Source of the DNA: Paeniglutamicibacter sulfureus
Lineage (GTDB): Bacteria > Actinomycetota > Actinomycetes > Actinomycetales > Micrococcaceae
DNA: 64,000 nt
Assembly (NCBI RefSeq): GCF_030512175.1
Contig: NZ_JAULBL010000002.1
Span: 1,486,149 to 1,550,148 of the forward strand
Direction: 5' to 3'
Below, one piece after another: positions 1-9,090 of this stretch; position 1 is the stretch's first letter, and the number at the start of each line of letters is the position of its first letter. The notes beneath the pieces were generated by a model, which ran no database searches, had not been told where the DNA came from, and worked only from the letters and a program-made list of their open reading frames with translations. The position numbers and the translations under genes are program-made.

Positions 1-216
1 GGCTGCGCGGTGTCCGTCCTCGGCGGCGTGGGCGAAGAGCAACGCGGCGGTGGGGGAGGTGGTGCTGGCGGCAACGCGTCGGGACAGGTCCCGGATGATG
101 CGCTGGGCCTCCAGCAGGGCGCGCAGCTCATCGTCCGGGGCCAAGGAGTGCCCCGGATTGCCACGGGTGCCCGTGGCCAGTGCGATGAACCGGTCGGTGT
201 CCATGTCCACCAGCAT
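1..216 (-). CDS. Unidentified protein, N-terminal part only
   Basis: The first 72 codons of a minus-strand gene are visible; the rest runs off the left edge. The product begins MLVDMDTDRF, has no signal peptide or membrane segment, and has a Leu/Arg/Ala-rich stretch that is probably helical from about residue 29 to 60. The reading frame is open to the window edge. ATG at 216 was chosen as the first start; an in-frame ATG at 204 is equally possible, as neither has a strong ribosome binding site. I do not recognise the family and assign no function. It points the same way as the acetyltransferase gene 95 bases upstream, so the two could be co-transcribed. Confidence 0.45.
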   Translation of the reverse strand, partial: MLVDMDTDRFIALATGTRGNPGHSLAPDDELRALLEAQRIIRDLSRRVAASTTSPTAALLFAHAAEDGHRAA

Positions 217-311
217 GCACCCCGCTGGCGATTGGCGGGCGCGGGATTCGGAAACTGTGGACAACTACGCAGCAGGGATGCAGGTGAGGCGCAGCCCCCC
301 TGGCGCGCCGC

Positions 312-908
312 TTAAGAGGCCAGTGATTCCCCCGGCCACAGCCCGGCCGCCCCGTCGCCGGGCTCGACCAGCTCGGTTTCTGTGTGGAAGATCCGCAACC
401 CGCGGGCCTCGTAATTGGCCAGGGCCGCCGGTCCATCCAGCGAACAGGTGTGCACCCAGACCCGGCTCACCGGCGGGAAGCCCCCGACCCGGGCGTCGAG
501 GTCCCAGGCCCGCGATAGACCCTCCGTCAACAGGGCCCCGCCCAGGCCGCGCCCGATGCACTGCGGGAAAAGGCCGAAGTACATGATCTCGACCTCGGTG
601 CCGGAATCCTCGATCCGTCCGCTCAATTCGACGTATCCGCCCGGTGCCCCGTCGACGTAAAGCACGTGGGTCTCGGATCCCGGGGCGCGAAGAAGCGACT
701 CCCAGGCGCTGCGGGTGAGGGAGAGCCTGTCGGACCAATTCCAGCCGCTGCCCACGCCCTGGTACAGGAACTTGCTGAACTCCGGGGTGATCTCCGCGAC
801 CCGCTCGATCCGGGCATCGGCCGGGAGGGCACGGGACGAGGGGCGAAGCTCCCCGGCAGAGAGCTGCTGCAGGTGTGTGGTGGTGATCTCGATCATGGAT
901 TCCATCAT
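312..908 (-). CDS. GNAT family N-acetyltransferase
   Basis: 198 residues, about the size of a single GNAT domain. The region around residues 115-130 (MYFGLFPQCIGRGLGGALL) carries the acetyl-CoA pyrophosphate-binding signature Q/RxxGxGG/A of motif A. The C-terminal part (VWVHTCSLDGPAALANYEARGL) matches motif B, where these enzymes usually place the catalytic region. The substrate cannot be read from sequence. ATG 908 is the first of three closely spaced Met codons; the third, at 896, is also possible because none has a convincing Shine-Dalgarno. It is divergent from the methyltransferase gene at 955, with 46 bases between the starts, so the two promoters must be interleaved. Confidence 0.8.
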   Translation of the reverse strand: MMESMIEITTTHLQQLSAGELRPSSRALPADARIERVAEITPEFSKFLYQGVGSGWNWSDRLSLTRSAWESLLRAPGSETHVLYVDGAPGGYVELSGRIEDSGTEVEIMYFGLFPQCIGRGLGGALLTEGLSRAWDLDARVGGFPPVSRVWVHTCSLDGPAALANYEARGLRIFHTETELVEPGDGAAGLWPGESLAS

Positions 909-941
909 AGGCAGGACGGAGCCCCGTTTTCCCCGGATCGC

Positions 942-957
942 TAGACTGTGGGACGTG
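942..957 (+). promoter_or_regulatory. Leaderless promoter of the methyltransferase gene
   Basis: TAGACT at 942-947 fits the actinobacterial -10 consensus TANNNT and ends 7 bases before the GTG start at 955. Transcription would therefore begin at or beside the start codon. There is no Shine-Dalgarno and no recognisable -35. Confidence 0.5.
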
Positions 958-2565
958 ACTTCCACCGAAAACTTTTCCCAGGTTCCCGATGCGCCGCGCA
1001 GCGACGACGTCCGTCTTCTTGAACAACTCGCCGGGGACCTGCGGCGGGCGGAATACGCGCACGAAGCCATCACGGAGTTCCTGGGGGACAGCGCCCACGA
1101 GGCGCTGATGCGCGACCAGCTCATCCCCGCACTGCGCCGCATCGCGGCCCAGCCCGAGCCAACCGCGCTGGGAACCATCCTCGGGATGTTCATGCTGGGC
1201 ACCGATGTCGGGGACGACGAGGTCGCCGCCGCTTTCCCCGCCACCGGGATCGAGGGGTTGCGCGCGCTGGGCCTGATCGAGGATGCCGACGGCAGCCGGA
1301 ACCGCCGGGCCCGGATCGACCTGCGTCCGCACGCCTCGGATGCCGACGCGGAGATCTGGGTGGCCAGCGACCTGGGTGCCCACCAGCGGCCCGGCGTGCT
1401 GCGCCACGACCACGTGCTGGGCATCGGGCAGGCCTCCCTGACACTCGCCCAGACCACGGTCCGCCCGCAGGTCGACAGCGCCCTGGACCTGGGCACCGGC
1501 TGCGGCATCCAGGCCTTCCACCTGCTTTCCCACGCACGCCGCGTCGTCGCCACCGACATCTCGGTCCGCGCGCTGGGGTTCACGCGCTTCAACCTGCTGC
1601 TAAACCACCAGGCCCTGGACATCGATCCCGGGGACCTTTCGGCCCGTGTGGACCTGCGCCTGGGTTCCCTGCTCGAACCGGTGGCGGGGGAGCGCTTTGA
1701 CCTGGTGGTTTCCAACCCGCCCTTCGTCATCACCCCGCGCACCGCCGGCCAGGACGATTCCGAGCGCTTCACCTACCGCGACGGCGGGATGCCGGGGGAT
1801 TCCCTGGTGGCCACCCTCGTGCGCACCCTGCCCGGGGTCCTGAAGCCCGGGGGCTGTGCGCAGATGCTGGCCAACTGGGAAATCACCGCCGCGGAGAACC
1901 CCGAGGAGGAACCCGACTGGAGCGCCGGGCCGCGCTCCTGGCTTACCGGCGACACCGAGGCCTGGTTCATCCAGCGCGAGGTCGTCAGCCCCACCGGGTA
2001 CGCCGAGACCTGGTTGCGCGATGCCTCGCAGGGGCGGGACCCGGAGGCCTTCGCCGCGCAGTACGGTGCCTACCTCGACGACTTCGCCTCCCGCAACGTC
2101 GCCGCCATCGGCTTCGGCATGGTGTGGCTGCGGCGCCCGGCAGCGGAGCACCCGGGCATCGGCAGGCTCTTCGAATCGATCAGCTACCCCATCGAACAGC
2201 CCATCGGCCCGTACCTGTCTCGGGACATCGCCGTGGCCGACGAACTGGATTCCCGGGATGCGGGCCAGCTGCACCTGGTGGTGGCCGAGGATGTCACCGA
2301 GGAACGGCACCAGCGCCCGGGCGCGGAGCACCCCGGGGTGATCTTGTTACGGCAAGGAGCCGGTTTGCGGCGAACCGAAATTCTGGACACCGCGCTCGCC
2401 GGTTTCGTCTCCGCCTGCGACGGTGATTTGAGCGTATCGTCCCTAGTCGGTGCCCTCGAATCGCTGGTGGGAGGCGACGATCCTGACTTTTCCAACCGAC
2501 TTCATGAGGGGGTTCTCAGGCTTATTAAGCGTGGCTTCCTTTTGGAGATGCGAAACAACCGCTAA
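955..2565 (+). CDS. Two-domain class I SAM-dependent methyltransferase (DUF7059 type)
   Basis: 536 residues. An N-terminal helical region (about 15-110) of the type found in actinobacterial DUF7059 proteins precedes a Rossmann methyltransferase domain. SAM-binding motif I, DLGTGCGIQ, lies near residue 178. The SNPPF signature near residue 253 is the (N/D)PP(F/Y) motif of enzymes that methylate exocyclic or side-chain amides and amines, as in HemK/PrmC and N6-adenine methylases. The real substrate is unknown; a ribosomal, release-factor or RNA target is only inference. GTG 955 was chosen because a -10 element lies 7 bases upstream and no ribosome binding site supports another codon. The stop codon overlaps the -10 of the next gene. 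Confidence 0.82.
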   Translation: MTSTENFSQVPDAPRSDDVRLLEQLAGDLRRAEYAHEAITEFLGDSAHEALMRDQLIPALRRIAAQPEPTALGTILGMFMLGTDVGDDEVAAAFPATGIEGLRALGLIEDADGSRNRRARIDLRPHASDADAEIWVASDLGAHQRPGVLRHDHVLGIGQASLTLAQTTVRPQVDSALDLGTGCGIQAFHLLSHARRVVATDISVRALGFTRFNLLLNHQALDIDPGDLSARVDLRLGSLLEPVAGERFDLVVSNPPFVITPRTAGQDDSERFTYRDGGMPGDSLVATLVRTLPGVLKPGGCAQMLANWEITAAENPEEEPDWSAGPRSWLTGDTEAWFIQREVVSPTGYAETWLRDASQGRDPEAFAAQYGAYLDDFASRNVAAIGFGMVWLRRPAAEHPGIGRLFESISYPIEQPIGPYLSRDIAVADELDSRDAGQLHLVVAEDVTEERHQRPGAEHPGVILLRQGAGLRRTEILDTALAGFVSACDGDLSVSSLVGALESLVGGDDPDFSNRLHEGVLRLIKRGFLLEMRNNR

Positions 2566-2568
2566 AGT
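2563..2568 (+). promoter_or_regulatory. -10 element overlapping a stop codon
   Basis: TAAAGT at 2563-2568 fits TANNNT and lies 8 bases before the ATG at 2577. Its first three bases are the stop codon of the upstream methyltransferase gene, so the regulator gene would be read from a leaderless promoter embedded in its neighbour's end. Confidence 0.4.
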
Positions 2569-2576
2569 TTTTTCAT

Positions 2577-3221
2577 ATGAGCCAGAACACTTCCTCGGGA
2601 CCCGGCGCCAAGAGCGCCGGCCTGTCGCCGATGCCCGTCACTTCGGTGTCGATCAGCGACCCGCAAGCCATTCGCGCGCTCGCCCACGAGGCGCGCCTGA
2701 CGGTCCTCGAGGAACTCTTCGCCTCGCAGTCCACGCGCACGGCCACCGAGCTCGCCACGCGCTGTGAACTGACGCCCAGCGCGATGAGCTACCACCTGCG
2801 CGCCCTGGAAAAGTACGGCTACGTGGTCCGCGCCGCCAGCGAGGGCGACGGGCGCGAGCGTCGCTGGAAGGCCGCCGGCGGACAGCTCGTCCTGGGCTCG
2901 CTCTCGGATTCGACCAGCGCGAAGAATGCCTACCTCAACGTCCAGCTCAATGCCTTCCGCGATCGGCTCTCGGCTGAAATCGCGCGCCGTGACAAAGAAC
3001 GCAAGGCCGGCAAGGAGCCGGAACCCGACAGGGCCCCGGTGCTGACCACGGGCGTGGTGTTCCTCTCCGAGTCCCAGCGCAAGGAGTTCATCGCCAAGGT
3101 CTACGGACTGCTCTACGAATACGAGGCCCTGGCCGAACCCGAGCAGCGCGGCGTCGATGGCGATCGACTGTACTACATGCTTTCCTTCCTGCCCGAAATC
3201 CGCGGCGAGCAAGGCCCCTGA
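2577..3221 (+). CDS. ArsR-type winged-helix DNA-binding protein
   Basis: 214 residues. Residues about 25-105 form a winged helix-turn-helix of ArsR type: SDPQAIRALAHEARLTVLEEL starts the domain and ELTPSAMSYHLRALEKYG is the recognition helix region. The remaining half is charged and helical with no recognised metal-binding Cys or His cluster, so it is probably not a metal sensor. Start ATG 2577 follows a -10 hexamer by 8 bases with no Shine-Dalgarno. It sits between a methyltransferase and topA. Target genes are unknown. A weak 9-base-pair hairpin follows the stop. Confidence 0.75.
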   Translation: MSQNTSSGPGAKSAGLSPMPVTSVSISDPQAIRALAHEARLTVLEELFASQSTRTATELATRCELTPSAMSYHLRALEKYGYVVRAASEGDGRERRWKAAGGQLVLGSLSDSTSAKNAYLNVQLNAFRDRLSAEIARRDKERKAGKEPEPDRAPVLTTGVVFLSESQRKEFIAKVYGLLYEYEALAEPEQRGVDGDRLYYMLSFLPEIRGEQGP

Positions 3222-3227
3222 GGCCCC

Positions 3228-3265
3228 GCAGCGGGTAGCGCAAAACGGCGTCTTGGACCCGCTGC
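3228..3265 (+). terminator. Possible weak terminator hairpin
   Basis: GCAGCGGGT at 3228-3236 pairs with ACCCGCTGC at 3257-3265 across a 20-base loop. It lies just downstream of the ArsR-type gene and before topA. There is no T-run. Confidence 0.35.
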
Positions 3266-3356
3266 TTGCCGCGGCGCGTAAAAATGCGGCTAACCTAGAG
3301 CAGGGAATGTGCTGTGCGCCCACTTTGGTGCACCACTGGTTGCTAATAGGAGTGTT

Positions 3357-6140
3357 GTGCCCGCCAAGGCCAAGGAAAAGACCGGAATGAAGCTCGTGAT
3401 CGTGGAGTCCCCGGCAAAGAGCAAGTCCATCGCCAAGTACCTGGGCGAGGGTTTTGAAGTCGACGCCTCGGTGGGGCATATCCGCGATTTGGCGCAACCC
3501 GCCGATCTTCCGGCGGAAATGAAGAAGGGTCCCTACGGCAAGTTCGCCGTGGACGTCGAGAACGACTTCGACCCCTACTACGTCGTGTACCCGGACAAGA
3601 AGAAGCGGGTGGCCGAACTCAAGGCCAAGCTCAAGGGCGCCGACGCGCTCTATCTCGCAACCGATGCGGACCGCGAAGGCGAAGCCATCGCGTGGCACCT
3701 GCTCGAGGTGCTCAAGCCCAAGGTCCCGGTCTACCGCATGGCCTTCACCGAGATCACCCAAGAGGGCATCAACCGCGCGATGGAGAACATCCGCGAGCTG
3801 GACACCGACTTGGTCAACGCCCAGGAAACCCGCCGGGTGCTGGATCGCCTCTACGGTTACGAGATCTCCCCGGTGCTCTGGCGCAAGGTGGCCCGCGGCC
3901 TGTCCGCCGGCCGCGTGCAGTCGGTGGCCACGCGCCTGGTCGTCGAGCGCGAACGCGAACGCATGGCCTTCCGCACCGCCTCCTACTGGGACCTGACCGG
4001 AACCTTCGCCACCGCAGCGGGCGAAAGCTTCGGCGCCAAGCTCTCTTCGGTCGACGGGGCACGCGTTGCCACCGGCCGCGACTTCACCGACCGCGGCGAG
4101 TTGAAGACCCCGAAGTCCGGTGCAGTGGCGCACCTGGACGAGGCCAAGGCCGCAGCCTTGGCCGATGGCCTGAAGGACGCCGACTTCGCCGTCACCTCGG
4201 TCGACGAGAAGCCCTACACCCGCCGACCGGCCGCGCCGTTCACCACCTCGACGCTGCAGCAGGAAGCTTCCCGCAAGCTGCGCTGGAGCTCGAAGTCCAC
4301 CATGCAGGTCGCCCAGCGGCTGTATGAAAACGGCTACATCACCTACATGCGTACCGACTCGGTGTTCCTCTCCAACGAGGCCGTGAACGCCGCCCGCAAG
4401 CAGGCCGCCGAACTCTACGGCGCCGACTCGGTGCCCGCAAAGATGCGCGCCTACAAGGGCAAGAGCGACAACGCGCAGGAGGCCCATGAGGCCATCCGCC
4501 CGGCCGGGGACTCCTTCCGCCGCCCGGCCACCGTCCGCGCCCAGCTTTCGGCCGACGAGTTCAAGCTCTACGAGCTGATCTGGAAGCGCACCGTTGCCTC
4601 GCAGATGGCCGACGCCAAGGGCTTCACCGCGACCATCAAGCTCGCCGGCGAGTCCACCACGGGGCAGGTAGCCGAGTTCTCCGCTTCCGGCACCGTGATC
4701 ACCTTCCGCGGCTTCATGGCCGCCTACGAGGAGGGCCGCGACGCAGCCCGCGAGGCAGAGGCAGCCGAGGCCGCCGAGGAGGCGCGCCTGCCGCAGCTAA
4801 AGGTTTCCGACCCGCTGGCAGGCACCGGCATCGACGCGATTCCGCACACCACCTCCCCGCCGGCACGCTACACCGAGGCCTCGATCGTCGCCGAGCTGGA
4901 GGCCCGCGAAATCGGGCGCCCCTCCACCTTCGCCCCGACCATCTCCACCATCATGGACCGCGGCTACGTGACCAAGCGCGGAGGCGCCCTGGTGCCCAGC
5001 TGGATCGCGTTCTCCGTGGTGCGCCTGCTGGAGGAGCACTTCGGAAAGTACGTGGACTACGACTTCACCGCACGCCTGGAGGACGACCTCGACGAGATCG
5101 CCCACGGGCAGAAGGGTCGCACCGCCTGGCTCAAGGACTTCTACTTCGGGTCCAAGGACAGCGGCGAGGCCGGCCTGGAATCGGTGGTCAACAACCTGGG
5201 CGACATCGACGCCCGCGCCATCAACTCCATCGACATCGCCCCGGGCATCGTGCTGCGCGTGGGCAAGTTCGGCCCGTACCTGGAAAAGCCGCTGCCTGCA
5301 GACGCCCCCGAGGGCACCGACCCGCAGCGCGCCAACGTCCCCGAGGACCTGGCACCGGACGAGCTCACCGCCGAGAAGGCCATCGAGCTCATGGAACACC
5401 AGGGCCCGAGCGAGAACGTGCTGGGCGTGGACCCGGAGACCGGACGCACCATCGTGGCCAGGGACGGGCGCTACGGCGCCTACGTCACCGAGGTCATCGT
5501 GGAGCCCACGGCCGAGGAACTGGCCGCCCTGCCGGTGGAGTACTACAAGAACGGCAAGCCGAAGCCGCCGAAGAAGCCGGTCAAGGCCAAGCCGCGCACC
5601 GGTTCGCTGTTCAAGTCGATGACGGTGGAGTCCGTCACGCTGGAAGAGGCCCTGCGGCTGATTTCGCTGCCGCGCGTGCTCGGCGTTGACGCCGAGGGCG
5701 TGGAGATCACCGTGCAGAACGGCCGCTTCGGGCCCTACCTGAAGAAGGGCACCGACTCGCGCTCCATCGGCTCCGAGGAGGAGATCTTCACGATCACCCT
5801 CGAGCAGGCGCTGGAGATCTACTCGCAGCCCAAGCAGCGCGGCGCCCGCGCAGCGGTGCCGCCGCTGGCCGAATTTGGCCCGGACCCGGTCTCGGAGAAG
5901 AACATCGTGGTCAAGGAGGGACGCTTCGGTGCCTACATCACCGACGGGGTCACCAACATCACGATCCCGCGCGACACCACGCTCGAGGAGCTGACCCGCG
6001 AGAAGGCCATCGAGTTGCTGGCCGACAAGCGGGCCCGCGGCCCGGTCAAGCGCAAGACCGCTGCCAAGGCCCCTGCCAAGAAGGCACCCGCGAAAAAGGC
6101 AACTGCCAAGAAGCCCGCTGCCAAGAAGACCGGCAACTAG
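3357..6140 (+). CDS. topA: DNA topoisomerase I (type IA)
   Basis: 927 residues, typical for actinobacterial TopA, which relaxes negative supercoils. The TOPRIM domain starts KLVIVESPAKSK at residue 12. The metal-binding acidic triad is in TDADREGEA (D103, D105, E107). The catalytic tyrosine is Y330 in ITYMRTDS. The C-terminal third has repeated GRFGPYLK / GRYGAYVTE / GRFGAYITDG units, as in mycobacterial TopA instead of zinc fingers, and ends in a Lys/Ala-rich tail (AKKAPAKKATAKKPAAKK). GTG 3357 was chosen because AGGAG at 3348-3352 precedes it at good spacing. The next gene begins 39 bases after the stop. Confidence 0.97.
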   Translation: MPAKAKEKTGMKLVIVESPAKSKSIAKYLGEGFEVDASVGHIRDLAQPADLPAEMKKGPYGKFAVDVENDFDPYYVVYPDKKKRVAELKAKLKGADALYLATDADREGEAIAWHLLEVLKPKVPVYRMAFTEITQEGINRAMENIRELDTDLVNAQETRRVLDRLYGYEISPVLWRKVARGLSAGRVQSVATRLVVERERERMAFRTASYWDLTGTFATAAGESFGAKLSSVDGARVATGRDFTDRGELKTPKSGAVAHLDEAKAAALADGLKDADFAVTSVDEKPYTRRPAAPFTTSTLQQEASRKLRWSSKSTMQVAQRLYENGYITYMRTDSVFLSNEAVNAARKQAAELYGADSVPAKMRAYKGKSDNAQEAHEAIRPAGDSFRRPATVRAQLSADEFKLYELIWKRTVASQMADAKGFTATIKLAGESTTGQVAEFSASGTVITFRGFMAAYEEGRDAAREAEAAEAAEEARLPQLKVSDPLAGTGIDAIPHTTSPPARYTEASIVAELEAREIGRPSTFAPTISTIMDRGYVTKRGGALVPSWIAFSVVRLLEEHFGKYVDYDFTARLEDDLDEIAHGQKGRTAWLKDFYFGSKDSGEAGLESVVNNLGDIDARAINSIDIAPGIVLRVGKFGPYLEKPLPADAPEGTDPQRANVPEDLAPDELTAEKAIELMEHQGPSENVLGVDPETGRTIVARDGRYGAYVTEVIVEPTAEELAALPVEYYKNGKPKPPKKPVKAKPRTGSLFKSMTVESVTLEEALRLISLPRVLGVDAEGVEITVQNGRFGPYLKKGTDSRSIGSEEEIFTITLEQALEIYSQPKQRGARAAVPPLAEFGPDPVSEKNIVVKEGRFGAYITDGVTNITIPRDTTLEELTREKAIELLADKRARGPVKRKTAAKAPAKKAPAKKATAKKPAAKKTGN

Positions 6141-6179
6141 CCGCACGCGGCGAGGGGCCACACACATGAGGATGACACC

Positions 6180-7205
6180 ATGAGGCTGGGCGTACTGGAT
6201 ATCGGGTCGAACACTGTTCACCTGTTGCTGGTCGACGCATATCCGGGCGCCCGCCCGGTGCCATTTGCATCGCACAAGCGGGCGCTCTCGCTCGTCGCAT
6301 ACCTGGACGAGCACGGGGCCATCAACGAAGCCGGGCAGGCGGAGTTGCTGGACTTCGTGCACGAGGCCGCGCAATTCGCCATCAACCACCATGCCGAGGA
6401 CCTTTTGGCCTTCTGCACCTCGGCGATCCGCGAATCGGCCAACGGCGCCGAGGTCCTGGCCAGGGTCGTGGCGGAAACCGGCGTCCACCTCACGGAGCTG
6501 ACCGGCGAGCAGGAAGCCGGGATGACCTACTACGCGGTGCGCCGCTGGTTCGGCTGGAGCTCGGATAGGATCCTGAACCTGGACATGGGCGGCGGCTCCT
6601 TCGAGCTCGCCCTGGGCGTGGACGAGTTCCCCACCACCGCGCACTCGGTGCCGCTGGGCGCCGGGCGGCTGACGCGCGAATGGCTGCCGGAGGACCCGCC
6701 CTCGATCAAGCAGGTCAAGGCGCTGCGCCACCACGTGCGCGAGGTGCTCGCCGAGCCGGTGGCCGAGCTGGCCGAGTTCGGGCGGCCCACCGTGGTCACC
6801 GGCACCTCCAAGACCTTCCGCTCGCTGGCAAGGATCACCGGCGCCGCACCCAGCGCCGAGGGTCCCTACGTCAAGCGGGTGCTGCGTGCCGAGTCGCTCA
6901 AGCTCTGGACCAACCGGCTCACCGCGATGAACTGGGAGGAGCGTGCCGAGCTTCCGGGGGTCTCGGCGATCCGCGCCCCGCAGCTGCTGGCCGGCGCCAT
7001 CGTGGCACTGGAGGCCATGAGCGCGCTGAAGGTCAAGTCCCTGCGCATCTGCCCGTGGGCGCTGCGCGAGGGCCTGATGCTGCGCCGTTTTGACCACGTA
7101 CTTTTTGACTCGACCGCCCCGCTCAGTAGTAGCGTGGGTGTCGGAGAGGTAGCCTTGGGCCGTTCCTCGGTAATGTCGATGTCCCAGGGCAGCATCGTTC
7201 TGTAG
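6180..7205 (+). CDS. ppx: Ppx/GppA family phosphatase (exopolyphosphatase-like)
   Basis: 341 residues. The ASKHA-fold ATPase begins [19 protein letters not shown], the phosphate-1 motif of Ppx/GppA enzymes. Phosphate-2 is [14 protein letters not shown] near residue 140, and [15 protein letters not shown] near residue 205 belongs to the second nucleotide-binding lobe. The length matches the short, single-domain actinobacterial Ppx rather than the long enterobacterial enzyme with an HD domain. Such proteins hydrolyse polyphosphate or pppGpp; which applies here cannot be read. It leads a row with the TIM-barrel protein and proC, close to the mycobacterial ppx1-proC arrangement. Confidence 0.88.
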   Translation: MRLGVLDIGSNTVHLLLVDAYPGARPVPFASHKRALSLVAYLDEHGAINEAGQAELLDFVHEAAQFAINHHAEDLLAFCTSAIRESANGAEVLARVVAETGVHLTELTGEQEAGMTYYAVRRWFGWSSDRILNLDMGGGSFELALGVDEFPTTAHSVPLGAGRLTREWLPEDPPSIKQVKALRHHVREVLAEPVAELAEFGRPTVVTGTSKTFRSLARITGAAPSAEGPYVKRVLRAESLKLWTNRLTAMNWEERAELPGVSAIRAPQLLAGAIVALEAMSALKVKSLRICPWALREGLMLRRFDHVLFDSTAPLSSSVGVGEVALGRSSVMSMSQGSIVL

Positions 7206-7228
7206 CGAAAAGACAAGGGGCACGTTCC

Positions 7229-8068
7229 ATGGTCGAGTCTTCACCGGGCGGCAACGCCCCGATCCCCGTCGCGCTGTCCAGCGCTTCGGTCTACCCGCTG
7301 AACGTCCACGACGCCTTTGCGGTGTCCCACGACCTGGGCTACGACGGGGTCGAGGTGCTGGTCACCGGCAACCAGATCTCCCAGGATCCGCGGCAGCTGA
7401 ACCGGCTGGCCGAACGCTATGAACAGCCCATCATGGCCATTCACGCGCCCACGCTGCTGCTGACCCAGCAGGTCTGGGGAACCGCCTGGAACAAGATCGA
7501 ATCCGCCGCCGCGATGGCGGTGGACGTGGGGTGCGACGTGGTGGTTGCACACCCGCCGTTCCGCTGGCAGGGCACCTATGCCACCGAGTTCGCCACCGGC
7601 ATCCGCCGCATCATGGAGGAATACGGGGTGAAGATCGCGGTGGAGAACATGTACCCGTGGCGTGCGCGGGGACGCGAGGCAAAGATGTACCTGCCGCACT
7701 GGAACCCCGTCCCCGAACCCTACGAGTTCGTGACCTGGGACTTCTCGCATTCGGCGATCGCCGACATGGACTCGGCGGTGGCCTTCCGCGACCTGGGGAC
7801 GCGGCTGAGCCATGTGCACCTGTGCGACGGGATGAACAACGGCAAGGACGAGCACCTGGTGCCGGGCCGCGGCACCCAGCCGGTGATCGAGGCCATCGAG
7901 TACCTGCGGGACTCTGCCTGGGACGGCGTGGTGGCGGTGGAGGTCTCCACGCGCAAGGCCCGCGGCGCGGGGGAGCGCGAGGCATGGCTGGGCGAGACCC
8001 TTGAGTTCGCCCGGCGGTACCTGGCCCCGGTGAACGAGGATGCGGAAGCCGGAAGCCACTCGATCTAG
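7229..8068 (+). CDS. Sugar phosphate isomerase/epimerase-like TIM-barrel protein
   Basis: 279 residues, an AP-endonuclease 2-type TIM barrel. Conserved barrel elements are visible: the strand start VALSSASVYPLN, the metal-ligand regions VVAHPPFRWQG and IAVENMYPW, WDFSHSAIAD, LSHVHLCDG with a His ligand, and VAVEVST at the end. The family includes isomerases, epimerases and endonuclease IV relatives; the substrate is not predictable. ATG 7229 was chosen because AAGGGG at 7215-7220 is correctly spaced. It starts 23 bases after the ppx stop and is probably co-transcribed with ppx and proC, as in mycobacteria. Confidence 0.82.
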   Translation: MVESSPGGNAPIPVALSSASVYPLNVHDAFAVSHDLGYDGVEVLVTGNQISQDPRQLNRLAERYEQPIMAIHAPTLLLTQQVWGTAWNKIESAAAMAVDVGCDVVVAHPPFRWQGTYATEFATGIRRIMEEYGVKIAVENMYPWRARGREAKMYLPHWNPVPEPYEFVTWDFSHSAIADMDSAVAFRDLGTRLSHVHLCDGMNNGKDEHLVPGRGTQPVIEAIEYLRDSAWDGVVAVEVSTRKARGAGEREAWLGETLEFARRYLAPVNEDAEAGSHSI

Positions 8069-8123
8069 CCGCACCCGTGCACGTCCCGGCCCGCGAAGGG
8101 AGCGGCGTGGAAGAATGGTGCAC

Positions 8124-8984
8124 ATGACTTCAGTGCTTTCGACTTCGTCCCTTGCCGAGAACAGACTTGCCTTCCTGGGAACCGGTTCCATGAACGGGGC
8201 GGTGCTGCGCGGCATCATCGCCGCCGGCTACGACCCGGCGGCGATCGTCGCTACCCTGCGCAGCGACGCGAAGGCGCACGACCTGCGCGCCGAGACCGGT
8301 GTCACGGTGCTCATCGGCGAGCACGACCCCGAATCCAACCTCAAGGCGGCCAAGGACGCGGACATCGTCTTCCTGGGCGTCAAGCCCGTGGGCATCACGG
8401 CCCTGTGCGACGAGATCAAGGACGTGCTCAAGCCCTCCGCCGTGGTGGTCTCGGTGGCGGCGGCCATCACCATCGACATGATTGCGGCACACCTGGCCCC
8501 GGGCCAGCCGGTGGTGCGCTCCATGCCCAACACCCCGCTGAAGGTCGGCGCCGGCGCGGTGGGTCTCAGTGCCGGTGAAACGGTCTCCCCGGCGGCGCTG
8601 GCAGCCGTGGTGGACCTGTTCGCCGGTTCCGGCGTGGTGCACGTCGTCCCCGAATCCCAGCAGGATGCCGTCTCGGCGGTCAGCGGCTCCGGACCCGCCT
8701 ACGTGTTCTACCTGGTCGAGGCCATGGCCGCTGCCGGGGTTGAGCTGGGCCTGGATCCGGCGCTGGCCACCGATCTGGCCCGTGCCACCGTGGCCGGGGC
8801 GGGCAAGATGCTTGCCGACCCGCAGGTTGATCCCTCGGCGCTGCGCCAGGGCGTGACCAGCCCCAACGGCACCACCGAACAGGCCATTGCCACCTTCGAT
8901 GCCGAAGGCCTTCCGCAGGTCATCGCCCGCGGGGCCGCGGCCGCAGCGGCCCGTGCCGCGCAGATCACCCGGGAACTGGCCTAG
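8124..8984 (+). CDS. proC: Pyrroline-5-carboxylate reductase
   Basis: 286 residues. ProC catalyses the last step of proline synthesis, NAD(P)H reduction of pyrroline-5-carboxylate. The N-terminal Rossmann motif is FLGTGSMNGAVLRGI (residues about 15-29). SMPNTPLKVGAGAVG and the family signature SGSGPAYVFYLVEAMAAAG lie in the C-terminal dimerisation domain, which ends in the usual region LRQGVTSPNGTTEQAI. ATG 8124 was chosen as the start nearest the conserved region; ATG 8115 is an alternative. It closes the topA-ppx-proC row and is followed by a terminator-like hairpin and then the IS insertion. Confidence 0.95.
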   Translation: MTSVLSTSSLAENRLAFLGTGSMNGAVLRGIIAAGYDPAAIVATLRSDAKAHDLRAETGVTVLIGEHDPESNLKAAKDADIVFLGVKPVGITALCDEIKDVLKPSAVVVSVAAAITIDMIAAHLAPGQPVVRSMPNTPLKVGAGAVGLSAGETVSPAALAAVVDLFAGSGVVHVVPESQQDAVSAVSGSGPAYVFYLVEAMAAAGVELGLDPALATDLARATVAGAGKMLADPQVDPSALRQGVTSPNGTTEQAIATFDAEGLPQVIARGAAAAAARAAQITRELA

Positions 8985-8987
8985 CAA

Positions 8988-9049
8988 ACGCAAGGGGCGG
9001 GGTCCCTCGAGCCGCGGCGTCACGCTGCGGGTGTGGGACCCCCCTGCGT
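8988..9049 (+). terminator. proC terminator
   Basis: ACGCA at 8988-8992 pairs with TGCGT at 9045-9049. Inside it GGGGTCCC pairs with GGGACCCC, with a further GC-rich inner stem. The structure follows the proC stop by a few bases. There is no clear T-run. Confidence 0.6.
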
Positions 9050-9066
9050 GCGTACCCGGGCGGGCC

Positions 9067-9070
9067 CTAG
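9067..9070. repeat. Target-site duplication CTAG (left copy)
   Basis: CTAG abuts the left inverted repeat of the IS982 element; the second copy is at 10093-10096. CTAG is palindromic and the flanks read CCCTAG and CTAGGG, so a longer inverted repeat with a shorter duplication cannot be excluded. Confidence 0.55.
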
Positions 9071-9090
9071 ATGATTAAGTCCTAATCATT

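Noticed and set aside
2562-4487. Long minus-strand ORF of 641 codons opposite the ArsR-type and topA genes
   Set aside because: It lies antisense to two well-supported genes and has the Gly/Ala/Val/His-rich composition produced by GC-rich third positions of the opposite strand.
4797-7244. Minus-strand ORF of 815 codons opposite topA and ppx
   Set aside because: Same reason: antisense shadow of strongly conserved genes with no domain features of its own.
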